A stretch of 64,000 nucleotides of DNA from Enterovibrio norvegicus FF-33 (GTDB lineage: Bacteria; Pseudomonadota; Gammaproteobacteria; Enterobacterales; Vibrionaceae): contig NZ_AJYD02000038.1 in the NCBI RefSeq assembly GCF_000286835.2, positions 1,950,888 to 2,014,887 on the forward strand, given 5' to 3'. Each line of letters opens with the position of its first letter. The first letter of the stretch is position 1. Below are positions 45,562-54,841 of the stretch, piece by piece. A program made the translations under genes and the position numbers. The notes under the pieces were generated by a model. It saw nothing but the letters and a program-made list of their open reading frames with translations. It ran no database searches and was not told the origin of the DNA.

Positions 45562-45577
45562 GGTAAAACGTTTTATC
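45562..45577. promoter_or_regulatory. MalI operator 2 (malI side)
   Basis: A second identical copy of GGTAAAACGTTTTATC, exactly 100 bases from the first and 35 bases before the malI start codon. It should serve autorepression; the pair may allow looping. Confidence 0.88.
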
Positions 45578-45612
45578 AAGGCACTCTGCCCTAAGACCAA
45601 AAAGGAAAACAC

Positions 45613-46626
45613 TTGAAGAAAGTGACGATCACGGACGTGGCTGAGCATGCTGGTGTTTCTGTTACCACAGTGTCGATGGTGCTCGGCAACAAGGGGCGGA
45701 TATCGGCAGATACGATAGAGAAGGTCAATAATGCGGTGGCTGCGATTGGCTATGTGCGCAATCGCGCAGCGGCAAACTTGCGATCAAACAGCAGTGAGAT
45801 CATTGGCCTGATTCTTAAAGACATCAGCGATCCTTACTACGCACAAGTTGCAGCTGGGCTTTGTGAAGAAACGGAAAAGCAGGGCTACATGGTGTTTCTG
45901 ACCCAAAGCGGTGATGAAACCAAATTTGAACAATGCGTGCTAACCATGGCAAGACAAGGCGTGGGTGGCATTGCCTTCTGCCCAGCCAATGAAAACCAAC
46001 ACGTCGATGTGGATGCGTTAAAAGCGCACAATCTGCCGTTGGTGTGTATTTCGCGCGCTTCAGTGAATCAGCAGATTGATTATGTCGGCCCCGATAACGC
46101 CAGCGCTGCGAAAATGGCAACGGAACATTTGATCAATCAAGGGCATCGTCGAATTGCATATGTAGGTGGAAAAATCAGTTCACTGTGCCGCGCCGAACGC
46201 GTAGGCGGATATTGCAGTACCTTGATGCAGTTTGGCCTACCCTTCAAACCTGAGTGGGTGGTGGAGTGTGACGCAGGGCAAGCGCCCGCCGCCAATGCGG
46301 TCGAACAGTTACTGATCAATCACCCGCAAGTCAGTGCGGTGTTATGTCACTATTCGTCGACCGCGGTTGGGGCGGTACAAGGCATTCATCGCCTTGGGCG
46401 CTCTGTTGGCACCGACAATCTTTTTAATAAGCAAATCTCAATTGTCGGGTTTGATGCGGTGCAAGAAGCTGAGTTGTCAGAGCCCCCGATTACTTTCGTT
46501 AATTCTGATGCGAAAGAGATTGGCCGGCAGGCTGCAAAGCGTCTGATTGAACAGTTTGAAACCAGCGACACTGTCGCCCGTAAAGTGATTGTGGCGCCAA
46601 CATTGGTCAATGCGATGACAGAGTAA
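45613..46626 (+). CDS. malI: LacI-family repressor of malXY
   Basis: A 337-residue LacI/GalR repressor. The DNA-binding domain (1-55) reads VTITDVAEHAGVSVTTVSMVLGNKGRIS, with the hinge helix after it. The ligand domain (about 60-337) includes IIGLILKDISDPYYAQVAAGL and INQGHRRIAYVGG. The start is TTG 45613 with AAAGGAAAA upstream. It is divergent from malX across two identical MalI operators. The inducer is unknown. Confidence 0.93.
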   Translation: MKKVTITDVAEHAGVSVTTVSMVLGNKGRISADTIEKVNNAVAAIGYVRNRAAANLRSNSSEIIGLILKDISDPYYAQVAAGLCEETEKQGYMVFLTQSGDETKFEQCVLTMARQGVGGIAFCPANENQHVDVDALKAHNLPLVCISRASVNQQIDYVGPDNASAAKMATEHLINQGHRRIAYVGGKISSLCRAERVGGYCSTLMQFGLPFKPEWVVECDAGQAPAANAVEQLLINHPQVSAVLCHYSSTAVGAVQGIHRLGRSVGTDNLFNKQISIVGFDAVQEAELSEPPITFVNSDAKEIGRQAAKRLIEQFETSDTVARKVIVAPTLVNAMTE

Positions 46627-46722
46627 GATGCGTTGGGGCGCATGCGCCCTTCTGTTCTTTTCGTCACCCTCAAAAAACTGCTACATTAGTGCCCATCATT
46701 TATCAGATTTAATTACATCATT

Positions 46723-47805
46723 TTGGAATTATTCAATATTTCGTGCATGGGCAAGCCACTGCGTTTGGAAGGCTCTTTAGCAGGCTGGCAAGCGCTTTAC
46801 TGGGACAACCAACTCGTGTCTCAACTTGCCGCCAGTGCCGACCCAGACGGCGAGAAAACCCATACCTTTCAGCTTACTGCCAATGACAGCATCATCACGG
46901 TGGATGTCTCTACCGATATCCATTGGCAACCTTTCAATGTCGACTATCGTGTTACCGTTGATGGCGAGGTCATTGAATCTGGCTCACGCAATGAAAAAGA
47001 CATTGAACGTCAGCAGCCTGTCGTGACACCCCAAACGAAACCAAAATTCAGCGTTGTGGGTTTGGCCTCACTCGGCTTCAAGCTTTTAAAAAGCGCCAAA
47101 GTCATCAAGGTAGTGTTGGCGGGTGCCAGTGTTGCGGCTTATTCGTGGCTGTTTTCTTGGCAGTTTGCATTGGCGTTGATCGCTTGTCTTGTCGTGCACG
47201 AATACGGACACATTCGCGCCATGAAATACTTCGGTATGAAAACCAAAGGCATTTACTTGATCCCCTTCATGGGTGGCTTGGCGCTGTCTGATGAAAAGAT
47301 AAACACCCGCTGGCAAGATGTGGTTATCTCCATCATGGGGCCAACATTTGGTTTGTTCATGTCGTTATTAGCCTTGGTCGCTTATTGGATCACAGGCAAT
47401 GTATTCTTTGCGGGCATCGCAACCTTTAACGCCCTGCTTAACTTGTTTAACTTGCTGCCTATTCTGCCGCTGGACGGCGGGCATATCCTTAAAAGCATCA
47501 GCTTTTCAATGAACAGTATTGCGGGCTTAGTGGCCTGTATTGCAGGTGCTGCCGTCGGTGTGTACGTCAGTTACGCATTTGGCTTGGCGCTACTGGGTTT
47601 TCTTCTGTTGATTGGCAGTGGCGAAATCATCTTTGAATGGAAGTACCGCCATCACACGCATTTATTGCCGCTTAACCGATATGGCCAAATTTTCAGCACA
47701 CTTTGGTATTTTGCTACCGTTGCTTCGCTGATTGGCGTGATCATCTATTTCGCCACAAAAGGCGATGACATGTTGGCCCTGCCGTTAATGATTTTGCAAA
47801 GCTAA
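46723..47805 (+). CDS. M50 (site-2-protease-like) membrane metallopeptidase
   Basis: A 360-residue protein from a TTG at 46723 (an ATG eight codons in, 46747, is an alternative). The first 120 residues are a soluble beta-rich region of unknown fold, preceding the membrane part. The zinc motif HEYGH is at residues 159-163 and the second active-site motif LPLDGGHIL at about 247-255. Around six helices are predicted. No PDZ domain is visible, unlike RseP. Intramembrane proteolysis is inferred; the substrate is unknown. Single gene, with a terminator 22 bases after the stop. Confidence 0.85.
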   Translation: MELFNISCMGKPLRLEGSLAGWQALYWDNQLVSQLAASADPDGEKTHTFQLTANDSIITVDVSTDIHWQPFNVDYRVTVDGEVIESGSRNEKDIERQQPVVTPQTKPKFSVVGLASLGFKLLKSAKVIKVVLAGASVAAYSWLFSWQFALALIACLVVHEYGHIRAMKYFGMKTKGIYLIPFMGGLALSDEKINTRWQDVVISIMGPTFGLFMSLLALVAYWITGNVFFAGIATFNALLNLFNLLPILPLDGGHILKSISFSMNSIAGLVACIAGAAVGVYVSYAFGLALLGFLLLIGSGEIIFEWKYRHHTHLLPLNRYGQIFSTLWYFATVASLIGVIIYFATKGDDMLALPLMILQS

Positions 47806-47827
47806 CTTTCCATTATTGTCCACGTTG

Positions 47828-47853
47828 AACGCCAGCCTAGGCTGGCGTTTTTA
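47828..47853 (+). terminator. Terminator after the M50 protease gene
   Basis: A perfect ten-base stem AACGCCAGCC/GGCTGGCGTT with a two-base loop and a T-run. Confidence 0.9.
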
Positions 47854-47936
47854 TTGCCACAAAAAACGTTAACCACTTCGCAAAACAGTGCAAACGGTAT
47901 AGTATTCGCCACCTTCATTTTTCCTGGTGAATTTGC

Positions 47937-48689
47937 TTGAACACACAGCCCTCCACTGCGCTCTATTCTGACCTGTCTGGTTATTACGATTTGATGTGCG
48001 CTGACATTAACTACCAACAACAAAGTGACTGTGTACGCAGACTCCATCAAATGTTTGGTAGTGAAGGAAAAACCCATTTAGACCTTGCATGTGGCACGGG
48101 TCCGCATGTGCGTTTCTTCATCGATAATGGCTATGAAAGCAGTGGGTTAGACTTAAATCAGCCTATGCTGGATTTAGCGAAACAGCGCTGTCCTGAAGCC
48201 CAATTCTCGCTGCAGAACATGTGTGATTTTGTGGTTGATGAACCTTACGATTTGATCACCTGTTTTCTCTATTCGATTCACTACAGCGGCAGCCTTGAAC
48301 AGCTTCGCGCCTGCATTGAGCGCGTTCATGCCGCGCTGAAACCAGCCGGCGTCTTCTGTTTCAACGCCGTTGAGAAAAAACTGATCAACAATGACTCTTT
48401 CGTTCGCCACAGCGTGGAGCACGAAGGCAGCCACTTTGTGTTCAAATCAGGATGGTTTTATGGCGGTAATGGCGACAAGCAAGCGCTCAAGCTCAGCATT
48501 GAAAAAACCACCAACAAAGTGACCGAAGAATGGCACGATGATCACCCGATGGTCGCGGTCGGATTCGATGAACTGACAGCGCTACTTGCGCCGTATTTCG
48601 ATGTGACGATTTTAGAACACGATTACGACAAATTGCTGCCGTGGGACAACGCATCTGGCAATGCAATTTTCACCTGCGTGAAGCGCTAG
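47937..48689 (+). CDS. Class I SAM-dependent methyltransferase
   Basis: A 250-residue methyltransferase. Motif I is HLDLACGTGPHVRFF (about 47-61), followed by SSGLDLNQPMLDLAKQRCP (the acidic AdoMet ribose-binding Asp) and DLITCFLYSIHY. The build matches small-molecule methyltransferases of the YcgJ/Ubie-like group; the substrate is not identifiable. The start is TTG 47937 (MNTQPSTALYSDLSGYYD). Single gene after a terminator. Confidence 0.85.
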   Translation: MNTQPSTALYSDLSGYYDLMCADINYQQQSDCVRRLHQMFGSEGKTHLDLACGTGPHVRFFIDNGYESSGLDLNQPMLDLAKQRCPEAQFSLQNMCDFVVDEPYDLITCFLYSIHYSGSLEQLRACIERVHAALKPAGVFCFNAVEKKLINNDSFVRHSVEHEGSHFVFKSGWFYGGNGDKQALKLSIEKTTNKVTEEWHDDHPMVAVGFDELTALLAPYFDVTILEHDYDKLLPWDNASGNAIFTCVKR

Positions 48690-48745
48690 CCAAACTGAGT
48701 TTCTCTATCGAGCTTGTCAGCCTGCGCTGACCTTTACATTTGAAA

Positions 48746-48821
48746 AATGCATATACTCAAGCAACCTCAAGATGCTTGGGTATAATGCATATACTCAAGC
48801 AACCTCAAGATGCTTGGGTAT
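48746..48821. repeat. Tandem 38-bp palindromic repeat, two copies
   Basis: Two identical 38-base units (48746-48783 and 48784-48821) plus six bases of a third. Each contains an imperfect palindrome TATACTCAAGCA/TGCTTGGGTATA around ACCTCAAGA. A diverged relative lies at 34309-34343. It sits in the gap between the methyltransferase and helicase genes. Confidence 0.85.
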
Positions 48822-48876
48822 AATGCAAGGCAATCTGTTACACTCGCGCTCCTTTTTCTAGGTCGAATTTTTCATC

Positions 48877-50109
48877 ATGTCTGACAGCGCCTTTTCACAA
48901 CTTCACCCTACCTTGCAGCAAACACTGGTTAGCCTTGGTTACACCGAGCCTACGAACATTCAGCAGCAAGCCATTCCTCAGGTTTTAGCAGGGAATGACG
49001 TGATGGGCGCAGCGCAAACCGGCACAGGGAAAACCGCGGCTTTTACGCTGCCACTGATCCACCAGTTGCTCGAAAGCGGCGCAAAAGGCGCAACGCGAGT
49101 ATTGGTGGTCACACCAACGCGCGAATTAGCACAGCAGGTGTATGACAAAGTTATCGAGTACAGCCAAAACACATCACTTAAATGTGTCGCTCTGTATGGC
49201 GGTGCCAACATCAACCCGCAGAAAAGTCAGCTGCAAAAAGGCCCAGAAATCGTAGTGGGCACGCCCGGTCGTCTTTTAGACCATCTGCACATTGGCACGC
49301 TGAACCTTTCGAGCCTCGACACGTTAGTATTGGACGAAGCGGATCGCATGCTAGACATGGGCTTTATTTCAGACATCAAACGATTGATGAAAAGAATGCC
49401 CAAAGAACGTCAGACACTGTTTTTCTCCGCCACCTATCCAAAACAGGTATTGGAGTTAGCATATGGCCTACTCAACCAGCCAGTGCGTATTGAAGTGTCT
49501 ACCTCAAACAGCACCGCAGATACCGTTAACCAATTGGTGCACCCTGTCGATAAGAAGCGAAAGCGTGAATTACTGTCATTTTTGATTGGTAGTCGCAACT
49601 TAAAACAAGTGTTGGTGTTTGCCAAAACCCGCCAAACCACAGAAGCCTTAGCTAACGAGCTAAAGCTTGATGGATTAGCCGCTGAAGCTATTCATGGCGA
49701 GAAAACCCAAGGTGCAAGAAACCGCGCCTTAGAAGGCTTTAAAGAAGGTAAAATACGCGTGCTGGTTGCAACAGATGTGGCGGCACGTGGTTTGGATATT
49801 CCTTCCCTTGATACCGTGTTTAACTATGAACTGCCACACGCGGCGGAAGATTATATTCACCGTATTGGGCGTACCGGACGTGCAGGAAAAAGCGGAAATG
49901 CGATTTCATTGGTGAGTCGAGAAGAAGAAGGCATGCTGGCGGCCATTGAAACCTTAATTGACCAACGCTTGCCACAAGAATGGCTGGAGGGGTTTGAACC
50001 GGATTTGAATGCCGAAATCGAACACCGTGAAAAACGCGGCGGACGAGGCGGTGACAAACGCCGTTTGAAGCACCAACTGCTGAAAAAATCTGGCGGTAAA
50101 AAACGTTAA
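48877..50109 (+). CDS. DEAD-box ATP-dependent RNA helicase (RhlE-like)
   Basis: A 410-residue helicase. The Q motif GYTEPTNIQQQAIP, Walker A AQTGTGKT, the DEAD box, SAT, and motif VI HRIGRTGR are all present in order. The C-terminal tail (about 375-410) is short and basic (GGRGGDKRRLKHQLLKKSGGKKR region), suited to RNA binding. It unwinds RNA duplexes in ribosome assembly or mRNA turnover; the particular role is unclear. Single gene with a hairpin terminator. Confidence 0.94.
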   Translation: MSDSAFSQLHPTLQQTLVSLGYTEPTNIQQQAIPQVLAGNDVMGAAQTGTGKTAAFTLPLIHQLLESGAKGATRVLVVTPTRELAQQVYDKVIEYSQNTSLKCVALYGGANINPQKSQLQKGPEIVVGTPGRLLDHLHIGTLNLSSLDTLVLDEADRMLDMGFISDIKRLMKRMPKERQTLFFSATYPKQVLELAYGLLNQPVRIEVSTSNSTADTVNQLVHPVDKKRKRELLSFLIGSRNLKQVLVFAKTRQTTEALANELKLDGLAAEAIHGEKTQGARNRALEGFKEGKIRVLVATDVAARGLDIPSLDTVFNYELPHAAEDYIHRIGRTGRAGKSGNAISLVSREEEGMLAAIETLIDQRLPQEWLEGFEPDLNAEIEHREKRGGRGGDKRRLKHQLLKKSGGKKR

Positions 50110-50122
50110 TTCTGTGTTTATC

Positions 50123-50157
50123 AACCGCATGCTTTCTCATCATGGGTATGCGGTTTT
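50123..50157 (+). terminator. Terminator after the helicase gene
   Basis: Stem AACCGCAT/ATGCGGTT with a 17-base loop followed by TTAT, 13 bases after the stop. Confidence 0.75.
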
Positions 50158-50329
50158 ATCTACATACTGGCTTTATCAACGCTACTCTCATACCCCATCA
50201 CACCATCGAAGCACGTCTTTCCCTATTCTCTGCCTCCAACGGATCGGTATCCACGGTAGCGTGCAAATAGCAGATACGCCCAACATTCCGCTACAATACT
50301 AAGAGTTTTAGACGGAGCTAACATTCAAT

Positions 50330-51208
50330 ATGCACATCCCGAATATCGGTTTTAATCATCATAAAACCAATCAGGCAGAGTTGGAAATTATCGAACTCAG
50401 TGCGCTTGAACAGGCTCAGCACATAGACCATGCGCCTCAGTTGCCACACCGCGTAAATTTCTTTTTGTTGATATATATTGAGCACGGCGAAGGCAAGCAT
50501 TGGGTAGATTTCAAAGAGTACGCCTATCAAGCAGGCTCTGTGATTTTCGTGCAAAGAGAACAAGTCCACGCGTTTGATTTTTCTAATATGCCCAAAGGAA
50601 AAGTGCTAATTTTCACTCAAGCGTTTCTAGACAATGTACATACCAACATGCGCTTACCTAATTACACGCCTACCCACTTAAACCATCTTCAGTCACCCAT
50701 ATTGACGTTGGACGACCAAAACAACCGCCGCACTGAAACGCTGATAGAAGAAATGACCACGGAGATTGGCCTGGAACATCGAGACCCATTAATCGTGATG
50801 TATCTATTTTGCTCGCTTGCCTTGCTTCATCGTCGACTGCAGCCAAAAGAAAATCTGGCAGCACTTTCTCAAACGCAAAGCCAAAAATTTGCTCGTTTAT
50901 TCGAATTACTTCAAAGCAACTTCCAACGTGTACGAGATGCCAATTGGTATGCACAACAGTTAGCGATGACGTATAAAACCCTCAACCAAATCTGCAAAAT
51001 CGCAACCAATATGACAGCCAAGCAAATGATTGATGCCTTTACCATCATTGAAATCAAACGACGCTTGGTGGTTAGCAATGTCACCTCGCAGCAACTCACC
51101 TACGACTTCGGTTTTGACGATGCCAGCAACTTCCTCAAATATTTCAAAAAGGAAACGGGACTCACGCCGAGTCAATTCCAGAAAATTCACACCACACCGG
51201 TGCTATAA
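50330..51208 (+). CDS. AraC-family regulator with cupin sensor
   Basis: A 292-residue regulator. The N-terminal cupin (about 35-100) includes VNFFLLIYIEHGEGKHWVDF and GSVIFVQREQVHAF. Two HTH units at about 200-290 end with LTYDFGFDDASNFLKYFKKETGLTPSQF. The nearest downstream gene, an NTF2-like lipoprotein, might be a target, but there is no shared motif. GGAG precedes the ATG at a long spacing. Confidence 0.87.
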   Translation: MHIPNIGFNHHKTNQAELEIIELSALEQAQHIDHAPQLPHRVNFFLLIYIEHGEGKHWVDFKEYAYQAGSVIFVQREQVHAFDFSNMPKGKVLIFTQAFLDNVHTNMRLPNYTPTHLNHLQSPILTLDDQNNRRTETLIEEMTTEIGLEHRDPLIVMYLFCSLALLHRRLQPKENLAALSQTQSQKFARLFELLQSNFQRVRDANWYAQQLAMTYKTLNQICKIATNMTAKQMIDAFTIIEIKRRLVVSNVTSQQLTYDFGFDDASNFLKYFKKETGLTPSQFQKIHTTPVL

Positions 51209-51383
51209 AACCCACGTCATATATCCAGCCTATCCGCTCCGGTAAATATCACTAAAGGTTCGACATTCACCATTTAAAAGCCCTTTTTGACTCTGCCACC
51301 GCTTGGTGCTCTCACCTAACATAGTCCCCAACATGAAACGTAATTCACGACAAACACATCGTCGAAATCACAGGGACTCCACC

Positions 51384-52250
51384 ATGAAAACATTATCGAA
51401 TTCAGTTAGCCGCTCTGTCATTGCTGCCAGCATTCTAGGCGTAACCGCTTGTTCTGCGCAGTCTTCCACTGACACATTGAGCAATAAAGACAAAGCCGTC
51501 GCACTCATCAGTAGCATCGAAACGGGTGACCATGGCCCAATTGCATACATCAATTCAGATAAGTACATCCAGCACAATTTAGCGGCTGCCGATGGTCTTG
51601 ACGGGTTTGGTGAATTAATGGCGATGTTGCCAGAGGGGAGCGCTAAAGCTGACGTTAAGCGCGCATTTCAAGATGGTGATTTCACCGTCACACACACAGA
51701 ATATGATTTCTTTGGCCCAAAAGTTGGCTTTGATGTATTCCGCTTCGAAAACGGTCAAATCGTCGAACATTGGGATAACCTGCAAGCCATTGCCCCTGCT
51801 AATCCAAGTGGACGCACACAGCTAGATGGCTCAACAGCGATCACTGACCTCGACAAGACCGGTGCGAACAAAGCGATTGTGGCTGACTTTGTCAAAACCA
51901 TTTTGATGGAAGGAAACATGGCCCGAATGAACGATTTCATCGACCATGGTGAAGATGCGTATATACAGCACAACAGCGCTGTAGGTGACGGTCTAGAAGC
52001 ACTTGGTACAGCTCTTGGTGCCCTCGCCGAGCAAGGCATGCCAATGGTGTACAGCACCAACCATAAAATCCTTGGTGAAGGTAACTTTGTGCTGGCCATT
52101 AGCGAAGGGACTTTCCTTAATCAAGATGTAGCATTCTATGACCTGTTCCGTTTAGACAACGGTAAAATCGTGGAACATTGGGATGTGATTGAAAACATTC
52201 CGCCACGCAGCGACTGGAAAAACGACAACGGTAAGTTTGGCTTCCAATAA
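51384..52250 (+). CDS. Lipoprotein with two tandem NTF2/SnoaL-like domains
   Basis: A 288-residue lipoprotein starting at ATG 51384 (MKTLSNSVSRSV); the signal peptide ends in the lipobox GVTAC. Two copies of a SnoaL-like unit follow, each with the block YIQHN (about residues 60 and 198) and a C-terminal FR-x-(D/E)NG-x-IVEHWD (two near-identical copies). The tandem repeats imply an internal duplication. SnoaL-like proteins are often enzymes or ligand carriers; no reaction can be assigned. A terminator follows. Confidence 0.84.
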   Translation: MKTLSNSVSRSVIAASILGVTACSAQSSTDTLSNKDKAVALISSIETGDHGPIAYINSDKYIQHNLAAADGLDGFGELMAMLPEGSAKADVKRAFQDGDFTVTHTEYDFFGPKVGFDVFRFENGQIVEHWDNLQAIAPANPSGRTQLDGSTAITDLDKTGANKAIVADFVKTILMEGNMARMNDFIDHGEDAYIQHNSAVGDGLEALGTALGALAEQGMPMVYSTNHKILGEGNFVLAISEGTFLNQDVAFYDLFRLDNGKIVEHWDVIENIPPRSDWKNDNGKFGFQ

Positions 52251-52289
52251 GTCTGACTTTTACGGGTGAAAAGCACGCTAATCGACACA

Positions 52290-52321
52290 ACAAAAAGCCG
52301 CAAAACGTTGCGGCTTTTTGT
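52290..52321. terminator. Bidirectional terminator
   Basis: A perfect 14-base stem ACAAAAAGCCGCAA/TTGCGGCTTTTTGT with an AACG tetraloop, lying between the lipoprotein gene and the convergent LTA-synthase-like gene. Confidence 0.92.
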
Positions 52322-52363
52322 TATCCATTTCTGATATCAATAGATGTGTACGAAAGCGATATT

Positions 52364-54358
52364 CTATTGCTTACCAGCACGATTTTGCTGGCTGGCGGCG
52401 TCGCTATTACTGGCAGAATAGTAGTTTTCTCGAAACGCCAAACTCCCCCACATCGCATTAGCGTGAGCACAATTCACAATACCTTGTTCGATATCTTGCT
52501 CCTGCAAGGTATCCGCAACCGGATCGTATTGATAGGTTGAGATCCCGAGTCCCGGCTGGATCACGACCACTTTATTGTCTTCCGTCATCCACGCAAAATT
52601 CTTGTCACGCTGCATCAATGCACGTTGTTTTTTAACGGGCACCTCTTTCGTTAGATCGTGGCCGATCATCGGGTTATCGCTACTGATCCCCGCCAACGAA
52701 AGCAGCGTCGGGGGAAGATCAATCTGGCTCACTAAGCGAGTATCCAAATGTGGCTCAATACCACCACCGAAAATCACTGCTGGAATTTTAAAGTGCCCGA
52801 TCGGAACCGGTAAATTGCCATACGTGCGCGCATCATGATCCGCGACAACGACGAACACAGTATCATTCCAGTAATTTGATTTTTTCGCTTTATCGATAAA
52901 TTCACCCAATGCAAAATCAGCATACTTCACCGCATTTTCAACGGTTTTCTTGGGCTTGTTATAGGGTTCAATGACGTTATCAGGGTATTCAAAAGGACTG
53001 TGATTGGAGGAACTGAATACCAAACTAAAGAAAGGCTTACCTTCTTTTTCCAACTGGCTGAACTGTTGATCGGCTTTATTATACAAATCTTGATCTGATG
53101 CCCCCCAAGAACCGACAAACGTGGGAGAGCTAAAGGTTGGGAAATCCTGCATATCAACAAAACCGTTGCCCAAAAAGAAGCTCTTCATGTTGTCAAAATG
53201 GCTCTCGCCGCCATAAATAAACTGGGTGTGGTATTGATTTGCTTTCAGCAGATCTGCAATCGAAAAAAAGTTGGTCTGACTCTTACCCAGCTTCACCACC
53301 GAACGAGCAGGTGTCGGTGAAAAGCCTGTTGTGACCGCTTCAATACCTCGCACTGAGCGCGTACCGGTTGCGTACATGCGTGTAAATGCCCACCCTTCGT
53401 CAATCAACGCGTCTAAATTGGGGGACGCATCTATCCCACCAAGGCTTTTGACATAGCGCGCACCATGGCTTTCTAGCAATAAGATCACAATGTTTTTGGG
53501 CTTACCTTGATAGGTCGATTCATGATCGGCAAGTGATGGAACCTTGTCTGATATAAACGCTGACTCAGGCACATTCATCGACCGTCTGACTTCAGAAATG
53601 ATGTCAGCGCTATCCATCTTCGGATAGAAATCAAACGCACTCGCTTCTGAGCCCATTTGCTTGGCAGCAAACAATACCGAGTATGAAGAATTCAACGTTA
53701 TATCGTTGACCAAAGGGTCACTAGAGAAGAACACCATCGCAGGATTAAGTGGGCGATGACCTAGCGAAGAACGCGCTCCCATCACGCCGATAGCAACAAC
53801 CAAGACAGCAATCAATGGGCGCCAATACCATTTGGGGTAGCGCAAACCTGAGACCAGAGATTTGCTCCATGTCCATCCCAGCGCCAAGGTCAGCAGCGAT
53901 ACAACAAGCCCGACAAACAATTCGAGTTTATAGCCACTCCAAAGCATGCCAAACACCTCTTTTGGATAGACAAGGTATTCAACAAACAAACGATTAGGCC
54001 GAAGGTCGTACTCTATGATGAAAGGCGGCGTCGCCACTTCCATATAGACCACAAACCATAAGCCTAGGGTGATCCATACGCGCAAAATCCAGTGCCAAAT
54101 TCGCCCAATAACATGGTCTCCGGACAAAAGAGAAGCAAGCAACGCGGGCAGTATGAAGAGATAACAGATTGATGCGATATCTATACGTAACCCACTGAGA
54201 AATATTGAGCTCCAGCCATGGGCGTCATTCACGCGGTCGATATGCCAAATGGCGAGACTTAATCGGGACACAGTAAAGATCAAGATCAAGACCAGGCAGG
54301 CGCAAACAATCGGGTATAACGGGCCCAACACTGATTTTATATTTTTCAACACAGTCAC
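52364..54358 (-). CDS. LTA-synthase-family phosphoglycerol transferase
   Basis: A 664-residue protein with five N-terminal membrane helices (about 12-195) and a periplasmic alkaline-phosphatase/sulfatase-fold domain. The metal-binding Glu is E296 (LLLESHG), the nucleophile is the Thr of TGTRSVRG (333), and VVADHDARTYG supplies further metal ligands. In the family these enzymes move glycerol-phosphate from phosphatidylglycerol to an acceptor, releasing diacylglycerol. The acceptor in this organism is unknown (osmoregulated glucan is one candidate). It lies just downstream of dgkA. GTG 54358 is assumed; TTG 54349 is an alternative. Confidence 0.88.
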   Translation of the reverse strand: MTVLKNIKSVLGPLYPIVCACLVLILIFTVSRLSLAIWHIDRVNDAHGWSSIFLSGLRIDIASICYLFILPALLASLLSGDHVIGRIWHWILRVWITLGLWFVVYMEVATPPFIIEYDLRPNRLFVEYLVYPKEVFGMLWSGYKLELFVGLVVSLLTLALGWTWSKSLVSGLRYPKWYWRPLIAVLVVAIGVMGARSSLGHRPLNPAMVFFSSDPLVNDITLNSSYSVLFAAKQMGSEASAFDFYPKMDSADIISEVRRSMNVPESAFISDKVPSLADHESTYQGKPKNIVILLLESHGARYVKSLGGIDASPNLDALIDEGWAFTRMYATGTRSVRGIEAVTTGFSPTPARSVVKLGKSQTNFFSIADLLKANQYHTQFIYGGESHFDNMKSFFLGNGFVDMQDFPTFSSPTFVGSWGASDQDLYNKADQQFSQLEKEGKPFFSLVFSSSNHSPFEYPDNVIEPYNKPKKTVENAVKYADFALGEFIDKAKKSNYWNDTVFVVVADHDARTYGNLPVPIGHFKIPAVIFGGGIEPHLDTRLVSQIDLPPTLLSLAGISSDNPMIGHDLTKEVPVKKQRALMQRDKNFAWMTEDNKVVVIQPGLGISTYQYDPVADTLQEQDIEQGIVNCAHANAMWGSLAFRENYYSASNSDAASQQNRAGKQ

Positions 54359-54409
54359 TCCATGTGATGGCTAAAAGCGTTTTATAAAACTAAACGGGAG
54401 GTACTTGGG

Positions 54410-54766
54410 CTAAATTAATATCCAAACCCACGTAAAAAGGGCAAAGGCTAATGAGACAAACACAGCCGCCGACGCGATGTCTTTGGCTCTGCCACTGAGC
54501 TCATTCCACTCATCCCCGACCCTGTCGACAACCACTTCAACCGCTGAATTCAAAAGCTCTGTTATAACCACCAGCATCAACGAACCAATAAGAAGGATTT
54601 GTTCAATTTTCTCTACGGGTAACCAAAATGTGAGGATGACAAGCGGCACGACCAGTGCTATTTCTTGCCGAAAAGCCGCTTCGTGCTTCCATGCTGACCG
54701 AAGACCAAACATCGAAAATCGCGTCGCATAGATAATTCGCATCAACCCTGTCGCTGGGGATTTCAT
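54410..54766 (-). CDS. dgkA: Diacylglycerol kinase
   Basis: A 118-residue integral membrane kinase, close to E. coli DgkA (122). The start at 54766 (MKSPATGLMRIIYATRFS) aligns with the E. coli N-terminus, while longer frames reach 54841. Hallmarks are WKHEAAFRQE, and ELLNSAVEVVVDRVGDEWNELSGRAKDIASAA, with the metal/ATP Glu residues. It phosphorylates diacylglycerol to phosphatidic acid. The next gene in the same direction, about 50 bases away, encodes a diacylglycerol-releasing transferase, so a recycling pair is likely. Confidence 0.93.
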   Translation of the reverse strand: MKSPATGLMRIIYATRFSMFGLRSAWKHEAAFRQEIALVVPLVILTFWLPVEKIEQILLIGSLMLVVITELLNSAVEVVVDRVGDEWNELSGRAKDIASAAVFVSLAFALFTWVWILI

Positions 54767-54841
54767 GTAGGGGATTTTCCTTTCCATCACTAAGTTGTCA
54801 GTACTCATGTTTGACCATGACGACGCAAGTCTATGTAACAA

